Positions 18,937-27,547 of a stretch of 64,000 bases of DNA are shown here, piece by piece. Every line of letters starts with the position of its first letter. The first letter of the stretch is position 1. Source of the DNA: Rivularia sp. PCC 7116 (GTDB lineage: Bacteria; Cyanobacteriota; Cyanobacteriia; Cyanobacteriales; Nostocaceae); contig NC_019678.1 of assembly GCF_000316665.1 (NCBI RefSeq), positions 6,014,001-6,078,000 on the forward strand, given 5' to 3'. The notes under the pieces were generated by a model. The model saw nothing but the letters and a program-made list of their open reading frames with translations, made no database searches and was not told where the DNA came from. The position numbers and the translations under genes are program-made.

Positions 18937-20208
18937 TTATACTTCACACTGCGTGAATCTCTGCAATATGTATGAGAAAATTGGATCTCGGAAAAGTCCT
19001 CCAAAGCTTCCCGGAAGACGAACTAAAGATACACCTAAGCAAGGGAAATGACCTATAGGTGCTTGAAGGTTAAAAGTTAGCTGAGAATGTATTAACCAAC
19101 TGTTATTTATTCTCCACCCGAGGTGATCGCCCACTTCGCAATCAGTTTCATAGTCTATGTTGGTGACGATTTGCTTCCAAATGTCTTTCTGAGCACTAAA
19201 TCCGAAACGCCGTTGGCTAGATTCAAACCATAAATTATCTATGGTAGATAAATCTAAGCAAGAAATATGATGGATATCTTCTTTGACAAGGTATTCGCTT
19301 TCTTCTTTCCCTGCTGCTTGACGCAAAACTCTGCGAGTTTCGATATCGGCTTGCTGCCAATTTTGGGCAATTAAATAATCCCGCAATCTAGTGTAGTCAA
19401 CTTGTCGTTGGGTTTTTAATTCTATTTGCTCTAAATGAATAGGTTGCGAAACTTTTTTGTATTCAACTAATTTTGTATCGACTTTAGCTAAGTTAATTTT
19501 ATTCGTTTCTGGAGATGAATAAAGTTGAGGTTCCATATTAGCAACATTTTTTACATTAGAAGCTATATACTGATGTATTTCTGACAAAGTTATCCAACCA
19601 TCTTTGTCAGATGCTGCGACTCCTTCTTTGATTCCTTTAACTAAAAAATTAGTATAGGTAGAAAGTTCTTTATCTTCTTTAAAATGGTAATCTATAGAAT
19701 CTGATGATACGAGTATGGCTCGTCCTTCACCATCTAATTCGGCTTTGATGTCTACCTTATTACCGGTGTAATTATCACTTCTGAAAGTTTCGCTATAACA
19801 ACAGTCGATAATCACTACTTTTTTCAGAGATTTACTAGCATCCATTCTTTCTCGAATAAAGCTAGCTGGTATTGCCGTACTTTCAATTAATTCACCATCG
19901 TAATCATATTTTTTACTATCCTTTGCCGCAAAAAATAGATTACCTTTGTTGTTTATCAGAGCGTGTCCTGAAAAATATAGCAGTAGTAAATCATCTGGAT
20001 TCTTATCTGCAAACAATTCATATATTTCAGTGTGTATTTTTTGTTCGGAATCATTAATTGAAATTCTGACATCTCTTTCATAAAATCTACCTAATTTAGG
20101 GTGTTGTAATATTTTTTGTACCTTTGCAACATCTTTTTCGGCTTTTGATAGAGGTGTGAAGTATTGTTTATATTCGCTGACTCCAATTAGTAAAGCTAGT
20201 TTTTTCAT
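18937..20208 (-). CDS. Caspase-like protease fused to a GUN4 domain (orthocaspase)
   Basis: A 423-residue fusion. Residues about 1-240 are a caspase/peptidase C14 p20-like domain of the bacterial type (starts MKKLALLIGVSEY). It has catalytic His82 in YFSGHALINNKGNLFF and catalytic Cys137 in VVIIDCCYSETF, so the dyad is intact. Residues about 275-410 are a GUN4 domain (LRDYLIAQNWQQADIETRRVL, DLSTIDNLWFESSQRRFGFSAQ). GUN4 binds protoporphyrin IX and Mg-protoporphyrin and activates Mg-chelatase; fused to a protease it probably acts as a tetrapyrrole-sensing module (inferred). A 50-residue ribbon-helix-helix-like gene precedes it by 31 bases and a PAS protein follows, suggesting one stress-signalling operon. 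Confidence 0.88.
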   Translation of the reverse strand: MKKLALLIGVSEYKQYFTPLSKAEKDVAKVQKILQHPKLGRFYERDVRISINDSEQKIHTEIYELFADKNPDDLLLLYFSGHALINNKGNLFFAAKDSKKYDYDGELIESTAIPASFIRERMDASKSLKKVVIIDCCYSETFRSDNYTGNKVDIKAELDGEGRAILVSSDSIDYHFKEDKELSTYTNFLVKGIKEGVAASDKDGWITLSEIHQYIASNVKNVANMEPQLYSSPETNKINLAKVDTKLVEYKKVSQPIHLEQIELKTQRQVDYTRLRDYLIAQNWQQADIETRRVLRQAAGKEESEYLVKEDIHHISCLDLSTIDNLWFESSQRRFGFSAQKDIWKQIVTNIDYETDCEVGDHLGWRINNSWLIHSQLTFNLQAPIGHFPCLGVSLVRLPGSFGGLFRDPIFSYILQRFTQCEV

Positions 20209-20239
20209 TGATATAGGTGAGATGAGCGTAAAATTATTT

Positions 20240-20392
20240 TTAGAAGTTTTTTAATTTTTGAATAAGATAACGTATTACTTGTTTTTTCGTCTGTTGCTGT
20301 TTCATGCAATATTCTTCTAACAATCTATATTCACTTTCCGGCAATTCGATTGTTAAACGTTTGATTGGTTCGGTGGTTATTTTTCTTGGCAT
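20240..20392 (-). CDS. Small ribbon-helix-helix-like (CopG/ParD-type) protein
   Basis: A 50-residue protein starting MPRKITTEPIKRLTIELPES and continuing with two predicted helices (EYRLLEEYCMKQQQ; KKQVIRYLIQKLKNF). The short basic strand with alternating residues (KRLTIELP), followed by two helices, is the pattern of CopG/Arc DNA-binding proteins. It lies 31 bases upstream of the caspase-GUN4 gene on the same strand and may autoregulate that operon. The function is inferred from shape only. Confidence 0.65.
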   Translation of the reverse strand: MPRKITTEPIKRLTIELPESEYRLLEEYCMKQQQTKKQVIRYLIQKLKNF

Positions 20393-20590
20393 AATATAAC
20401 CATGAGTTTCATGCATTGATTGTTATTAATACATAAATTATATTATCTTTACAGGTCTGCTTGATACATTTTATTTTGCTTCATAAGCAATTTATTTTAA
20501 TAAACATAGGTTATATTAATGCACTTGCTTATAGATTTTATTTAATTCAAAATTGAGATGAAACTCTAGTGCTTTTGTTGTAAGCAGAGA

Positions 20591-21733
20591 ATGAAAAATA
20601 GAACTAATCTAGATTTATATTTGATTTTTTATTGGCTGAAAAAAATTACGACAAGATTGTTTATGGCTGTTGTCGTTTTTATTTTGATTGTTGGTTCTAT
20701 TAAAGTGGTTAAAAATTATTCTAGTACCAGTGAAAATTTAAACTCAGAAAAAGATAATAACATCAATAACAAAGAAGTTTTTCTGACTACAAAAAAATAT
20801 CGCGATGAAGAAGAAAGAAAGGACGATTGGGGTCAAGTTGCTCTTAAGTTCCTTTTTGAAGATGTACAAAATGTAGAACATTTAGTTGCCATTATTACCG
20901 TAGTTGTTTTAAGCTGGGATGCTCCCAGTCAACGCAAGCGCACTCATTATGAAGCATGGCAGGTAGTCAATTCAGCCCAAGGTCAAGGGGGAAGCGGCGG
21001 ACGTATAAAAGCATTAGAATATCTGAATAAAGAACGCGAAAGCATAGCAGGTTTAACCGCTTATCGTACCGACCTCACGGGTATTAAGCTACAAAAAGCA
21101 GATTTATTCAGAGCCAACTTTAGAGATACTTGTCTGAATAATTCCAACTTTAAGGGTGCCATACTTAGAGAAGCTAAATTTAACGGTGCTAAACTGAGAA
21201 ACGCCAACCTTCAAAAAGCAGACCTTAGCCGTGCCGACATTGAAAATGCTAAATTAGAAAATGCCGATTTGAGAAAGGCTAACTTGAGTGCTGTGAATTT
21301 TAGCAATGCCGATTTGATTGATGCGAATCTCGAAAATGCTAATTTGACTAATGCCAATCTTCAAAATACAGACTTGAGAAATGCCAACCTTTATTGTGTA
21401 AATATGAATCGGACTCAATTAACAAACGCTAACCTCTGCCGTACCTACTTGAGAGAATCAAAACTTATAGACAGCAATCTTGTAGATGCCAATCTTTGGA
21501 ACAGCGATTTGAGTAATGCACATCTTCATAATGCGAACCTCAAGCGTGCTAATCTTAGCCTTGCCAATCTTGAAGGTGCCGATTTAAAAAATGCCAATCT
21601 GAATAATGCAGACCTAAATCGTACTAATCTCAAAACTGCCAAAAATTTAACTATAGAACAAGTTCAAGCTGCAAATAACTGGGATAAAGCCGACTACAAA
21701 CCCGAATTTCGCCAAAAGCTGGGTTTAATTTGA
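20591..21733 (+). CDS. Pentapeptide-repeat protein with N-terminal membrane anchor
   Basis: A 380-residue protein. A basic N-terminus is followed by a transmembrane segment (about residues 22-42), a charged linker, a second hydrophobic stretch (about 97-112), then roughly 40 tandem pentapeptides of the A(D/N)Lxx type (about residues 155-355; ANLQKADLSRADIENAKLEN and so on). Such repeats fold into a right-handed quadrilateral beta-helix. The tail resembles the usual end of cyanobacterial pentapeptide proteins (LTIEQVQAANNWDKADY). These proteins are widespread in cyanobacteria and mostly without known function. Divergent from the caspase operon. Confidence 0.9.
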   Translation: MKNRTNLDLYLIFYWLKKITTRLFMAVVVFILIVGSIKVVKNYSSTSENLNSEKDNNINNKEVFLTTKKYRDEEERKDDWGQVALKFLFEDVQNVEHLVAIITVVVLSWDAPSQRKRTHYEAWQVVNSAQGQGGSGGRIKALEYLNKERESIAGLTAYRTDLTGIKLQKADLFRANFRDTCLNNSNFKGAILREAKFNGAKLRNANLQKADLSRADIENAKLENADLRKANLSAVNFSNADLIDANLENANLTNANLQNTDLRNANLYCVNMNRTQLTNANLCRTYLRESKLIDSNLVDANLWNSDLSNAHLHNANLKRANLSLANLEGADLKNANLNNADLNRTNLKTAKNLTIEQVQAANNWDKADYKPEFRQKLGLI

Positions 21734-21884
21734 ATCAAAATTAGTGAAATAGAAATATCAAAAAAATCTTTCTGGTAACTGTTTTTAAAGATTAAACGAA
21801 ATATTATGTGGTTGAAATGCAGTTTTGTGAAACTTTAGTCAAGTTGTATTCGCAAAACTGAGCGCCTTCAGGAGACAGCAGCCA

Positions 21885-23051
21885 ATGCTTCACCATCTTT
21901 TTACCAAAACCCCCATAGCTTGGCGACAGTTGATGAAAGACAAGAACTGTTTTGTAATTGCTGTGGCTGGTATTGCTTTCGCCAATATTTTAATTTTTTC
22001 GCAAATGGGCTTTGAAGCCTCCTTATTTGACAGTTCAACCGCACCACACAAAAGCCTAAATGCCGATTTAATTATTGTTAATCGTTATTTTGAGTCTATA
22101 TATTCAGTCAAAAACTTTCCTCGACGGCGGTTATATCAAGCTTTAGGATTTGAAGGAGTAGAATCCGTCAGCCCATTATACATAAGTCCCGGAAAGTGGA
22201 AAAATCCTCAAAATCTTCACTCCCAGACTATTTTGGTTTTTGGTACCGATCCCCGCACCACAGCATTTAAATCTCCCCAAATCAACCAAAATATTCCGCA
22301 GTTACAGAAGCCAAACACCATATTATTTGACCGCATATCCTTACCTATTTTTGGCCCTATCGACTCCTTATTTCAACAAAACTCAACCGTTGAAACCGAG
22401 CTTAATGGCTTAAAAATTCGCGTTGGTGGTTTGTTTGACTTAGGTGCCTCCTTTGCCGCCTATGGCAATGTAATTACCAGCGATACAACATATTTACATT
22501 TATTCCCTAACTCTTCTGTTACCAAAGTTAAACTTGGTTTGGTTAAGCTTAAAAATAATGCCAACCTCAAGCAAGTTAGTCGTAACTTAGAAGCTGGTTT
22601 ACCCGACGACGTGAAAATTTACACAGTGCCAGCTTTTGAAGCCGCAGAAAAAGCTTATTGGGGAAAAACTACACCCATCGGTTTTGTGTTTGGTTTTGGT
22701 GTAATTATCGCTTTTATTGTAGGTACTATGGTGGTGTATCAAATTATGTATTCCGATGTCGCCACACACTTACCCCAATACGCCACCCTCAAAGCAATGG
22801 GTTATCGCGATCGCTTTTTAATTGGAGTGTTGGTACAAGAGTCATTAGTCTTAGCAGTATTCGGCTACATCCCAGCATTTACAGTTTCTTGGGCAATCTA
22901 TAAACTCGCAGCTTACGCCACACTGCTACCAATTTATATGACTCCTCAAAGAAGTATTATAGTATTTCTATTAACAGTAACTATGTGCTTGATTTCCGGG
23001 TTAACGGCGATAAGAAAGTTACAGTCTGCCGATCCAGCCGATGTATTTTAG
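21885..23051 (+). CDS. DevC-like ABC transporter permease
   Basis: A 388-residue MacB/FtsX-type permease of the DevC family. It has an N-terminal helix (about residues 23-42), a large periplasmic domain (about 50-255), then three helices (about 262-290, 308-335, 350-372). The N-terminus TPIAWRQLMKDKNCFVIAVAGIAFANILIFSQMGF, seen in parts, is typical of DevC. In heterocystous cyanobacteria DevBCA exports glycolipids together with a TolC-like porin. Here no devA ATPase or devB adaptor is adjacent, so it is an orphan that needs partners encoded elsewhere. The next genes encode ExbB/ExbD-like proteins, which is an unusual neighbour. Confidence 0.9.
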   Translation: MLHHLFTKTPIAWRQLMKDKNCFVIAVAGIAFANILIFSQMGFEASLFDSSTAPHKSLNADLIIVNRYFESIYSVKNFPRRRLYQALGFEGVESVSPLYISPGKWKNPQNLHSQTILVFGTDPRTTAFKSPQINQNIPQLQKPNTILFDRISLPIFGPIDSLFQQNSTVETELNGLKIRVGGLFDLGASFAAYGNVITSDTTYLHLFPNSSVTKVKLGLVKLKNNANLKQVSRNLEAGLPDDVKIYTVPAFEAAEKAYWGKTTPIGFVFGFGVIIAFIVGTMVVYQIMYSDVATHLPQYATLKAMGYRDRFLIGVLVQESLVLAVFGYIPAFTVSWAIYKLAAYATLLPIYMTPQRSIIVFLLTVTMCLISGLTAIRKLQSADPADVF

Positions 23052-23138
23052 ATGTATTTTAAATCTTGTATTCTAATGCGGTATTGTAAAAAGCACTCTG
23101 TTAGTTTAAGTTTGCTTTGTTGAGGAGTGGATAAGCCT

Positions 23139-23789
23139 ATGGGAATTACCAATTTGCTGAGTGCAGGTGGAATAGTAATGATACCCCTGCTATTTTTCTC
23201 GATATTAGTGGGGGCTTTAATTATCGAACGCATCCGGTTTTGGGTAAAAATAAGTAATCGTCAAAGCCGCATAGTAGAAGAAGTACTCAAACTTTATCGT
23301 CAGGATAATGTTGTTAGTGCCCTAGAAAAACTCAAGCAAAATACCGATTTACCCATCGCTAGGATATTTTTAGCAGCTTTAGAGTTAGAAGAAGCAAACC
23401 CAGAAGAATTTCGTCTGGCATTAGAAAGTGAAGCACAAGCCGAAATACCTTTACTAAAACGCTTTCAAAACATCTTCGATACAGTGATTTCTCTTTCACC
23501 ACTCTTAGGACTTTTAGGAACCGTTTTAGGATTAATTGCTTCTTTTGCTTCACTCAATCTCGGCGATGTTGGAGGTACCCAAACAACCAACGTTACCGGA
23601 GGAATCAGCGAAGCATTAGTTTCTACAGCAGCTGGATTAATAGTTGCTATCTTTACATTATTATTCGCCAACACATTTCGCGGACTTTATCAGCGACAAA
23701 TCGCATTAATTCAAGAATACGGCGGACAATTAGAATTACTTTATCGTCGTCATTATGAACGAGACAATAAGTTAGGAGTTAGAAGTTAG
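23139..23789 (+). CDS. exbB: MotA/TolQ/ExbB proton channel family protein
   Basis: A 216-residue inner-membrane protein with three helices (about residues 9-30, 112-135 and 150-178) and the conserved block LLGLLGTVLGLIASF, then GGISEALVSTAAGLIVAI. ExbB and ExbD form the proton-driven motor that energises TonB-dependent outer-membrane transport. The ATG at 23139 (MGITNLLSAGG) is chosen because AGGAG lies 11 bases before it; the GTG at 23127 overlaps that ribosome-binding site. It is followed by an interrupted exbD. Confidence 0.88.
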   Translation: MGITNLLSAGGIVMIPLLFFSILVGALIIERIRFWVKISNRQSRIVEEVLKLYRQDNVVSALEKLKQNTDLPIARIFLAALELEEANPEEFRLALESEAQAEIPLLKRFQNIFDTVISLSPLLGLLGTVLGLIASFASLNLGDVGGTQTTNVTGGISEALVSTAAGLIVAIFTLLFANTFRGLYQRQIALIQEYGGQLELLYRRHYERDNKLGVRS

Positions 23790-23840
23790 CAGTGAACAGT
23801 GAACAGTTATCAGTTAGCAGTAACCAATGCCCAATGCCCT

Positions 23841-23868
23841 ATTACCAATTACCAATTACCAATTACCA
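23841..23868. repeat. Short tandem heptamer repeat (ATTACCA x4)
   Basis: Four exact units between exbB and the exbD start, the inverse of the unit at 6701-6728. A looser repeat (GTGAACA x2) precedes it. Confidence 0.85.
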
Positions 23869-23876
23869 ATTAGATT

Positions 23877-24335
23877 ATGAAACTGCCAGAAGAACCAGAT
23901 ATTCCAGCACAGATTAATATTGTACCGATGATTGATGTGATATTCGCAATTTTGGTGAGTCTAGTTGGGGGTGTCGGTTTCCGTCCCCCAAACTAGCGAA
24001 CCCGGAGGGCTTTTTTCATTATGTCATCGTTATTCTTGACAAAACTAGAAGGATTACCAGTAAATTTACCATCAGCCTCATCGGCACAACAGCAACAAGC
24101 TACCGAACCAATTGCCGTCACAATTGACGAGTTAGGTACAATTAGCTTGAATCGTACACCAATTACCCTGGATAATTTAGAAACACAAATCAAAAAATTA
24201 GCTAATGCAAATCAACAACGATTGGTGATAGTTAATGCAGACGAAAAAGTTGGTCACGGAAAAGTGGTAGCAGTCATGGATAGACTACGGCAAATACCCG
24301 GAGTTCGATTGGCGATCGCTACTGAAAAACCATAG
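23877..24335 (+). pseudogene. exbD: exbD (biopolymer transport protein) interrupted by a palindromic insertion
   Basis: The frame from ATG 23877 gives MKLPEEPDIPAQINIVPMID then VIFAIL, the start of an ExbD with its transmembrane segment and the conserved membrane Asp. At 23955 a foreign 54-base palindromic stretch enters and brings an in-frame TAG at 23994-23996. From 24009 the same frame resumes with AFFIMSSLFLTKLEGLPVNL and continues to 24335. Removing 23955-24008 restores a continuous, typical ExbD of 134 residues (ILAFFIMSS). The C-terminal part could be made alone from the ATG at 24021, but without a membrane helix. Probably inactive unless the insert is bypassed or the stop is read through. 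Confidence 0.8.
23955..24008. repeat. 54-base palindromic insertion inside exbD
   Basis: Interrupts the ExbD membrane helix. The arms CTAGTTGGGGG and CCCCCAAACTAG pair with one bulge, with an inner CGG-TTT-CCG. A GC-rich tail (CGAACCCGGAGG) follows. The length is a multiple of three. The exact ends could shift by a base because of a shared G. Confidence 0.75.
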
Positions 24336-24399
24336 AAATTTTTGATTTCATTTAGCCTCTAAGCTAAAAACTAATAACTAATAACTAACAACTAAACAT

Positions 24400-24612
24400 A
24401 TGAAAAAAACTATTTGGGTAAACGAACAAATAGACCCCTCCGGATTAATTTATGCTTGTATTGCTTGCTGTAACGAGTCTCAAGCCAAAGATTGCCACGA
24501 GTCTTTTAAAAACGATTTAAGCGATGTACAGCTAGCAGCCGGTTGGATAGCACGAATGAGAACCGTAGAATCTTGGGATGACGTTCCAGTTAACTCACTC
24601 AAACTTAATTAA
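24400..24612 (+). CDS. Small conserved cyanobacterial protein of unknown function
   Basis: A 70-residue soluble protein starting MKKTIWVNEQIDPSGLIYAC. It has three cysteines in a short stretch (ACIACCNESQAKDC, C20, C23, C24 and C32), which could bind a metal or form disulfides. The C-terminus is acidic and Trp-containing. I recognise this as a conserved cyanobacterial hypothetical type, but I know no established function. It lies between exbD and the MMADHC-like gene with 64 bases of heptamer-like AT repeat in front (ACTAATA units near 24368-24395). Confidence 0.7.
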   Translation: MKKTIWVNEQIDPSGLIYACIACCNESQAKDCHESFKNDLSDVQLAAGWIARMRTVESWDDVPVNSLKLN

Positions 24613-24677
24613 TAACTAATAAATAAGTCACAATTTTTTATTGATAATTTTTCATTAATCACTGATAATTAATAGTT

Positions 24678-24709
24678 GATGATGATTATTTAAAATAATA
24701 GTTATCATC
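24678..24709. promoter_or_regulatory. AT-rich palindrome upstream of the MMADHC-like gene
   Basis: Arms GATGAT-G-ATTATTT (24678-24691) and AAATAAT-AGTT-ATCATC (24693-24709) face each other 40 bases before the GTG at 24750. It could be an operator or a mRNA hairpin; no regulator is implied. Confidence 0.35.
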
Positions 24710-24749
24710 TATACAAAGAATCAAAATTTGGAAAAACCCTATTTAATTA

Positions 24750-25304
24750 GTGAGCTATCCAAAAATTTACCCTTTCAAAAAAGACTATAAAATCAACTTA
24801 GTTAGTCAAAGGGGAGAAGAAATCCAAATTTCCATTCATGCCCCGACTCAGTATGTTCGTAAAAACTGTCAGCGAATATTACCAGATTGGAGCAACAAGT
24901 TAGGAATGTCAGTAGCGATTGTCTTACAACAATCTCAATTTGCACTTACAGAAAGTTCACCCAGAGTAGAAACAGAAAAACAACGCTTGCGAGCGAAATT
25001 CATGAGATTTGCTTGTGATGTCGCCTTTGATTTAAAAGATAAAAATTATTTTAGTGACTTAATAGATCCCCGCACCGGCTATCCGCTTTTATCTCATCCC
25101 GGACAAACTCCCCACGATGACACCGCAGTTGTCAAAAAGTTACTTAAATATCCCATGATTTGCAACAAATGTCGTGTATTAATTCATCCTAAATGGGGAA
25201 CGGCAGTTTACCCAAGCATTCTATTATCAGCAGCACCAAAAATCATCATCGCTCACACAATCAAAACCAACGCTATTTTACACGGTTGGGAAGAAGTTAT
25301 TTAG
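24750..25304 (+). CDS. MMADHC-like protein (methylmalonic aciduria and homocystinuria type D homologue)
   Basis: A 184-residue protein related to human MMADHC, which routes cobalamin after its processing by MMACHC. Conserved family features visible are the segment DPRTGYPLLSHPGQTPHDDT and a cysteine pair CNKC near residue 140. Cyanobacterial members are shorter and lack the mitochondrial leader; their role in B12 (or pseudocobalamin) handling is inferred. The start is GTG at 24750. It is not in a cobalamin operon here. Confidence 0.8.
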   Translation: MSYPKIYPFKKDYKINLVSQRGEEIQISIHAPTQYVRKNCQRILPDWSNKLGMSVAIVLQQSQFALTESSPRVETEKQRLRAKFMRFACDVAFDLKDKNYFSDLIDPRTGYPLLSHPGQTPHDDTAVVKKLLKYPMICNKCRVLIHPKWGTAVYPSILLSAAPKIIIAHTIKTNAILHGWEEVI

Positions 25305-25314
25305 TTGTTAGTTG

Positions 25315-25335
25315 TTAGTGGTTAGTGGTTAGTGG
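25315..25335. repeat. Short tandem heptamer repeat (TTAGTGG x3)
   Basis: Three exact units after the MMADHC-like gene, followed near 25403-25443 by a (CCCT)n-like stretch that abuts the end of the K+ channel gene. Confidence 0.8.
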
Positions 25336-25447
25336 TTAGGGACATCCAAAAATTAAATTACTAGCGGAACAGTATCTAAATATAATACGACTATCAGATT
25401 TTTTCCCCCTCTCCCTCCCTCCCTCACTCCCTCCCTCCCTCCCTCTT

Positions 25448-26524
25448 CTAACCCTTCTTCGGCTTTCGCAACGACTTGGAATCAATAGGGCCAAGTATTC
25501 TATTAAGAGCGCGTAATTGTTCCGCCGTTCCCATACTTATCATTACGTCCCCTGTCATTAAAATAGTATCTGCGGTGGGGCCACCAATTAATTCTCCACT
25601 AGCGCGACGGATGGCAAGTATTAAAGCTCCAGTTTTTGCTCGCAATCTGGCTTCCCCTAAACTTTGACCGACGAAGGGACAGGATTTGTAATCAATTAAA
25701 ACTTCTTCCATGTATAATTCTCGGTCTGTTCCCGAAATTATTCCGTCTACGAAATCCATTACTTGGGGTCTTAAAGCAGCAGCCGCCATTCTTCTACCGC
25801 CGGTGATATAAGGAGAAATTACAGCATCAGCACCCCCTCGCTGAAGTTTTTGTAATGCTTCCTCCGTACTCGCACGGGCGATCGCTCGAATTCGGGGATT
25901 GAGTGTTTTTGCAGATAAAACTATATATAAATTTTCAGCATCCGATGGTAGTGCGGCAACAATACAAGTAGCCTTATCTATCCCGACGCGCATCAGCGTT
26001 TCATCTAAAGTTGCATCACCTTGATATATGGTATAACCTTCTTCTTGCGCTGCTCTTACAGTTTCTACTTCCGAATCAACAATTACAAAACGTACCCCTT
26101 CAGCTTCAAATTCCTGGGCAATTTGACGACCTGTACGACTAAATCCGCAAATAATATAATGTCTAGATAATGATTCCATTGTTCGCCGCTGCTGCCTGAG
26201 TCGAATTCCTTCTTGAAAATATCCTTGAATTACGGCTTCTGTAAATCGATTAACAATATAACCAATGGTAACTATCCCCATTAAAATTAAGGCGATAGTA
26301 AATAATCTTCCTCGGCTTCCTAAAGGTCGAGTTTCTCCATAACCAACGGTTGACAAGGTAACAAATGTCATGTAAGTTGCGTCTTCCCACGACCAACCTT
26401 CTATAAACCTGTACCATAAAGTTCCCGTCAGCAACACCCCAAGAAGGGATAGTGTTCCAATCATTAATTCTTTCTGGATGCGACGATATTTTTGTTCTAA
26501 TATCGAAAAAACCGGTTTTCTCAT
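25448..26524 (-). CDS. Potassium channel with RCK (TrkA-N/TrkA-C) domains
   Basis: A 358-residue channel of the Kch/MthK type. Two transmembrane helices (about residues 21-38 and 75-95) flank a pore loop with the selectivity filter TVGYGE (residues 59-64; Glu in place of the usual Asp at the last position). A TrkA-N Rossmann domain follows (YIICGFSRTGRQIA, about 118-235), then a TrkA-C domain (about 265-345; LSIGTAEQL-like end). It conducts K+ across the cytoplasmic membrane under control of nucleotide or Ca2+ binding to the RCK ring. Monocistronic, convergent with the MMADHC-like gene. Confidence 0.93.
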   Translation of the reverse strand: MRKPVFSILEQKYRRIQKELMIGTLSLLGVLLTGTLWYRFIEGWSWEDATYMTFVTLSTVGYGETRPLGSRGRLFTIALILMGIVTIGYIVNRFTEAVIQGYFQEGIRLRQQRRTMESLSRHYIICGFSRTGRQIAQEFEAEGVRFVIVDSEVETVRAAQEEGYTIYQGDATLDETLMRVGIDKATCIVAALPSDAENLYIVLSAKTLNPRIRAIARASTEEALQKLQRGGADAVISPYITGGRRMAAAALRPQVMDFVDGIISGTDRELYMEEVLIDYKSCPFVGQSLGEARLRAKTGALILAIRRASGELIGGPTADTILMTGDVMISMGTAEQLRALNRILGPIDSKSLRKPKKG

Positions 26525-27059
26525 CGCTCTCCAAGCTTACAGAACGTTTGCCAACATAAATAAAACTACAAAGAAAATTACAAATAATCGTAAATACTCT
26601 TGTAATACTAATTATTAATTATTTAGTTATCAAGCTCAATAAGTCTTTGATTTTGCGATTACGACACCGAATAATACCATTATTCTCGCTGCTTTGATAT
26701 TATTCTTTAGGAAAATAATTTAATGTATTCTTTGCCGATGCCGGGAAGAGGGGGAGAGGGGGAGAAAATATTTTTTGTATTTACCATTTCCTTCAAACTG
26801 CATAAGTCAATATAAACGAATCCTATATAAAAATATCGAAATCAACAACTGCACAATTTTTCAAGCAGTTTCTATAAGTTGGGCAATATTGATGAAACAT
26901 TAATTAAGCATGAATTAAATATTTAATTCAAATCGCTATCTCTCATATTCTTCACTTTCTTTATAGTGCTTTAGAAACCTAATTCCTATATTGAAAATTT
27001 CGCTCTGAGTTAATATCAAGCCAACAAGCACAACTACTATAATTATTCAGGATTGAAAA
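26525..27059. other. Intergenic region, nothing recognised
   Basis: About 535 AT-rich bases between the divergent K+ channel gene and the small DUF4278 gene. A short GAGGGGGAGAGGGGG purine stretch occurs near 26748-26762. No coding frame or clear regulatory signal was found. Confidence 0.5.
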
Positions 27060-27242
27060 ATGTTTCTTACTTATCGCGGTTTATCTTACGAACGTAATTC
27101 TTCTGCATCGAAAACTGTAGAAACTAATAGATTTGCAATCTATCGCGGCATTGCTTATTGCATTCATCGTTCTATAGTTTTCAAAAATAATCAATTCAGT
27201 AGAGTTCTCATGTATGGCGGTATTCCTTATTTTAGAAATTGA
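27060..27242 (+). CDS. DUF4278 small protein
   Basis: A 60-residue protein with three short YRG/YGG motifs: YRGLSY at 5-10, YRGIAY at 28-33 and YGGIPY at 52-57. This tyrosine-rich pattern defines DUF4278, a family found almost only in cyanobacteria and often stress-related by expression; no function is established. It is basic and lacks a membrane segment. It stands alone, with weak ribosome-binding sequence. Confidence 0.75.
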   Translation: MFLTYRGLSYERNSSASKTVETNRFAIYRGIAYCIHRSIVFKNNQFSRVLMYGGIPYFRN

Positions 27243-27547
27243 TTATTCGTGTTCTAGTTTTTTCAAATAGCTTTAATCCAAACAGGGTAAGTAGGAAATA
27301 AAGCAGGTAAGACTACAAATATATTTACAGCTATTTGGTCTCAATAATATAACCTTTAGCTTGTCTTGCTTACTTCTGCCTCATGAATAACTGCAATTAT
27401 AGTTGAATTTTTATTTAGTTCGATTCATCTATGAATTATTAATAAATGTTTCGGCAGATAAAGATTATTTGATTTATAGGCATTTTGTTTTGATTGATGC
27501 GCTAGAAGAATTTAAATTAAGTAATTGTAATTCGTGCGGTGAATATC
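27243..27547. other. Intergenic region, nothing recognised
   Basis: About 305 AT-rich bases between two small genes; no open frame or repeat stood out. Confidence 0.45.

Noticed and set aside
18937-20392. Classical toxin-antitoxin call for the RHH-like gene and the caspase
   Set aside because: The downstream protein has sensor and protease domains and is far larger than usual toxins; a regulator-effector operon is the simpler reading.
23841-23868. Regular repeats considered as a CRISPR array
   Set aside because: Units are seven bases without spacers, so they are short tandem repeats; no cas genes are present.
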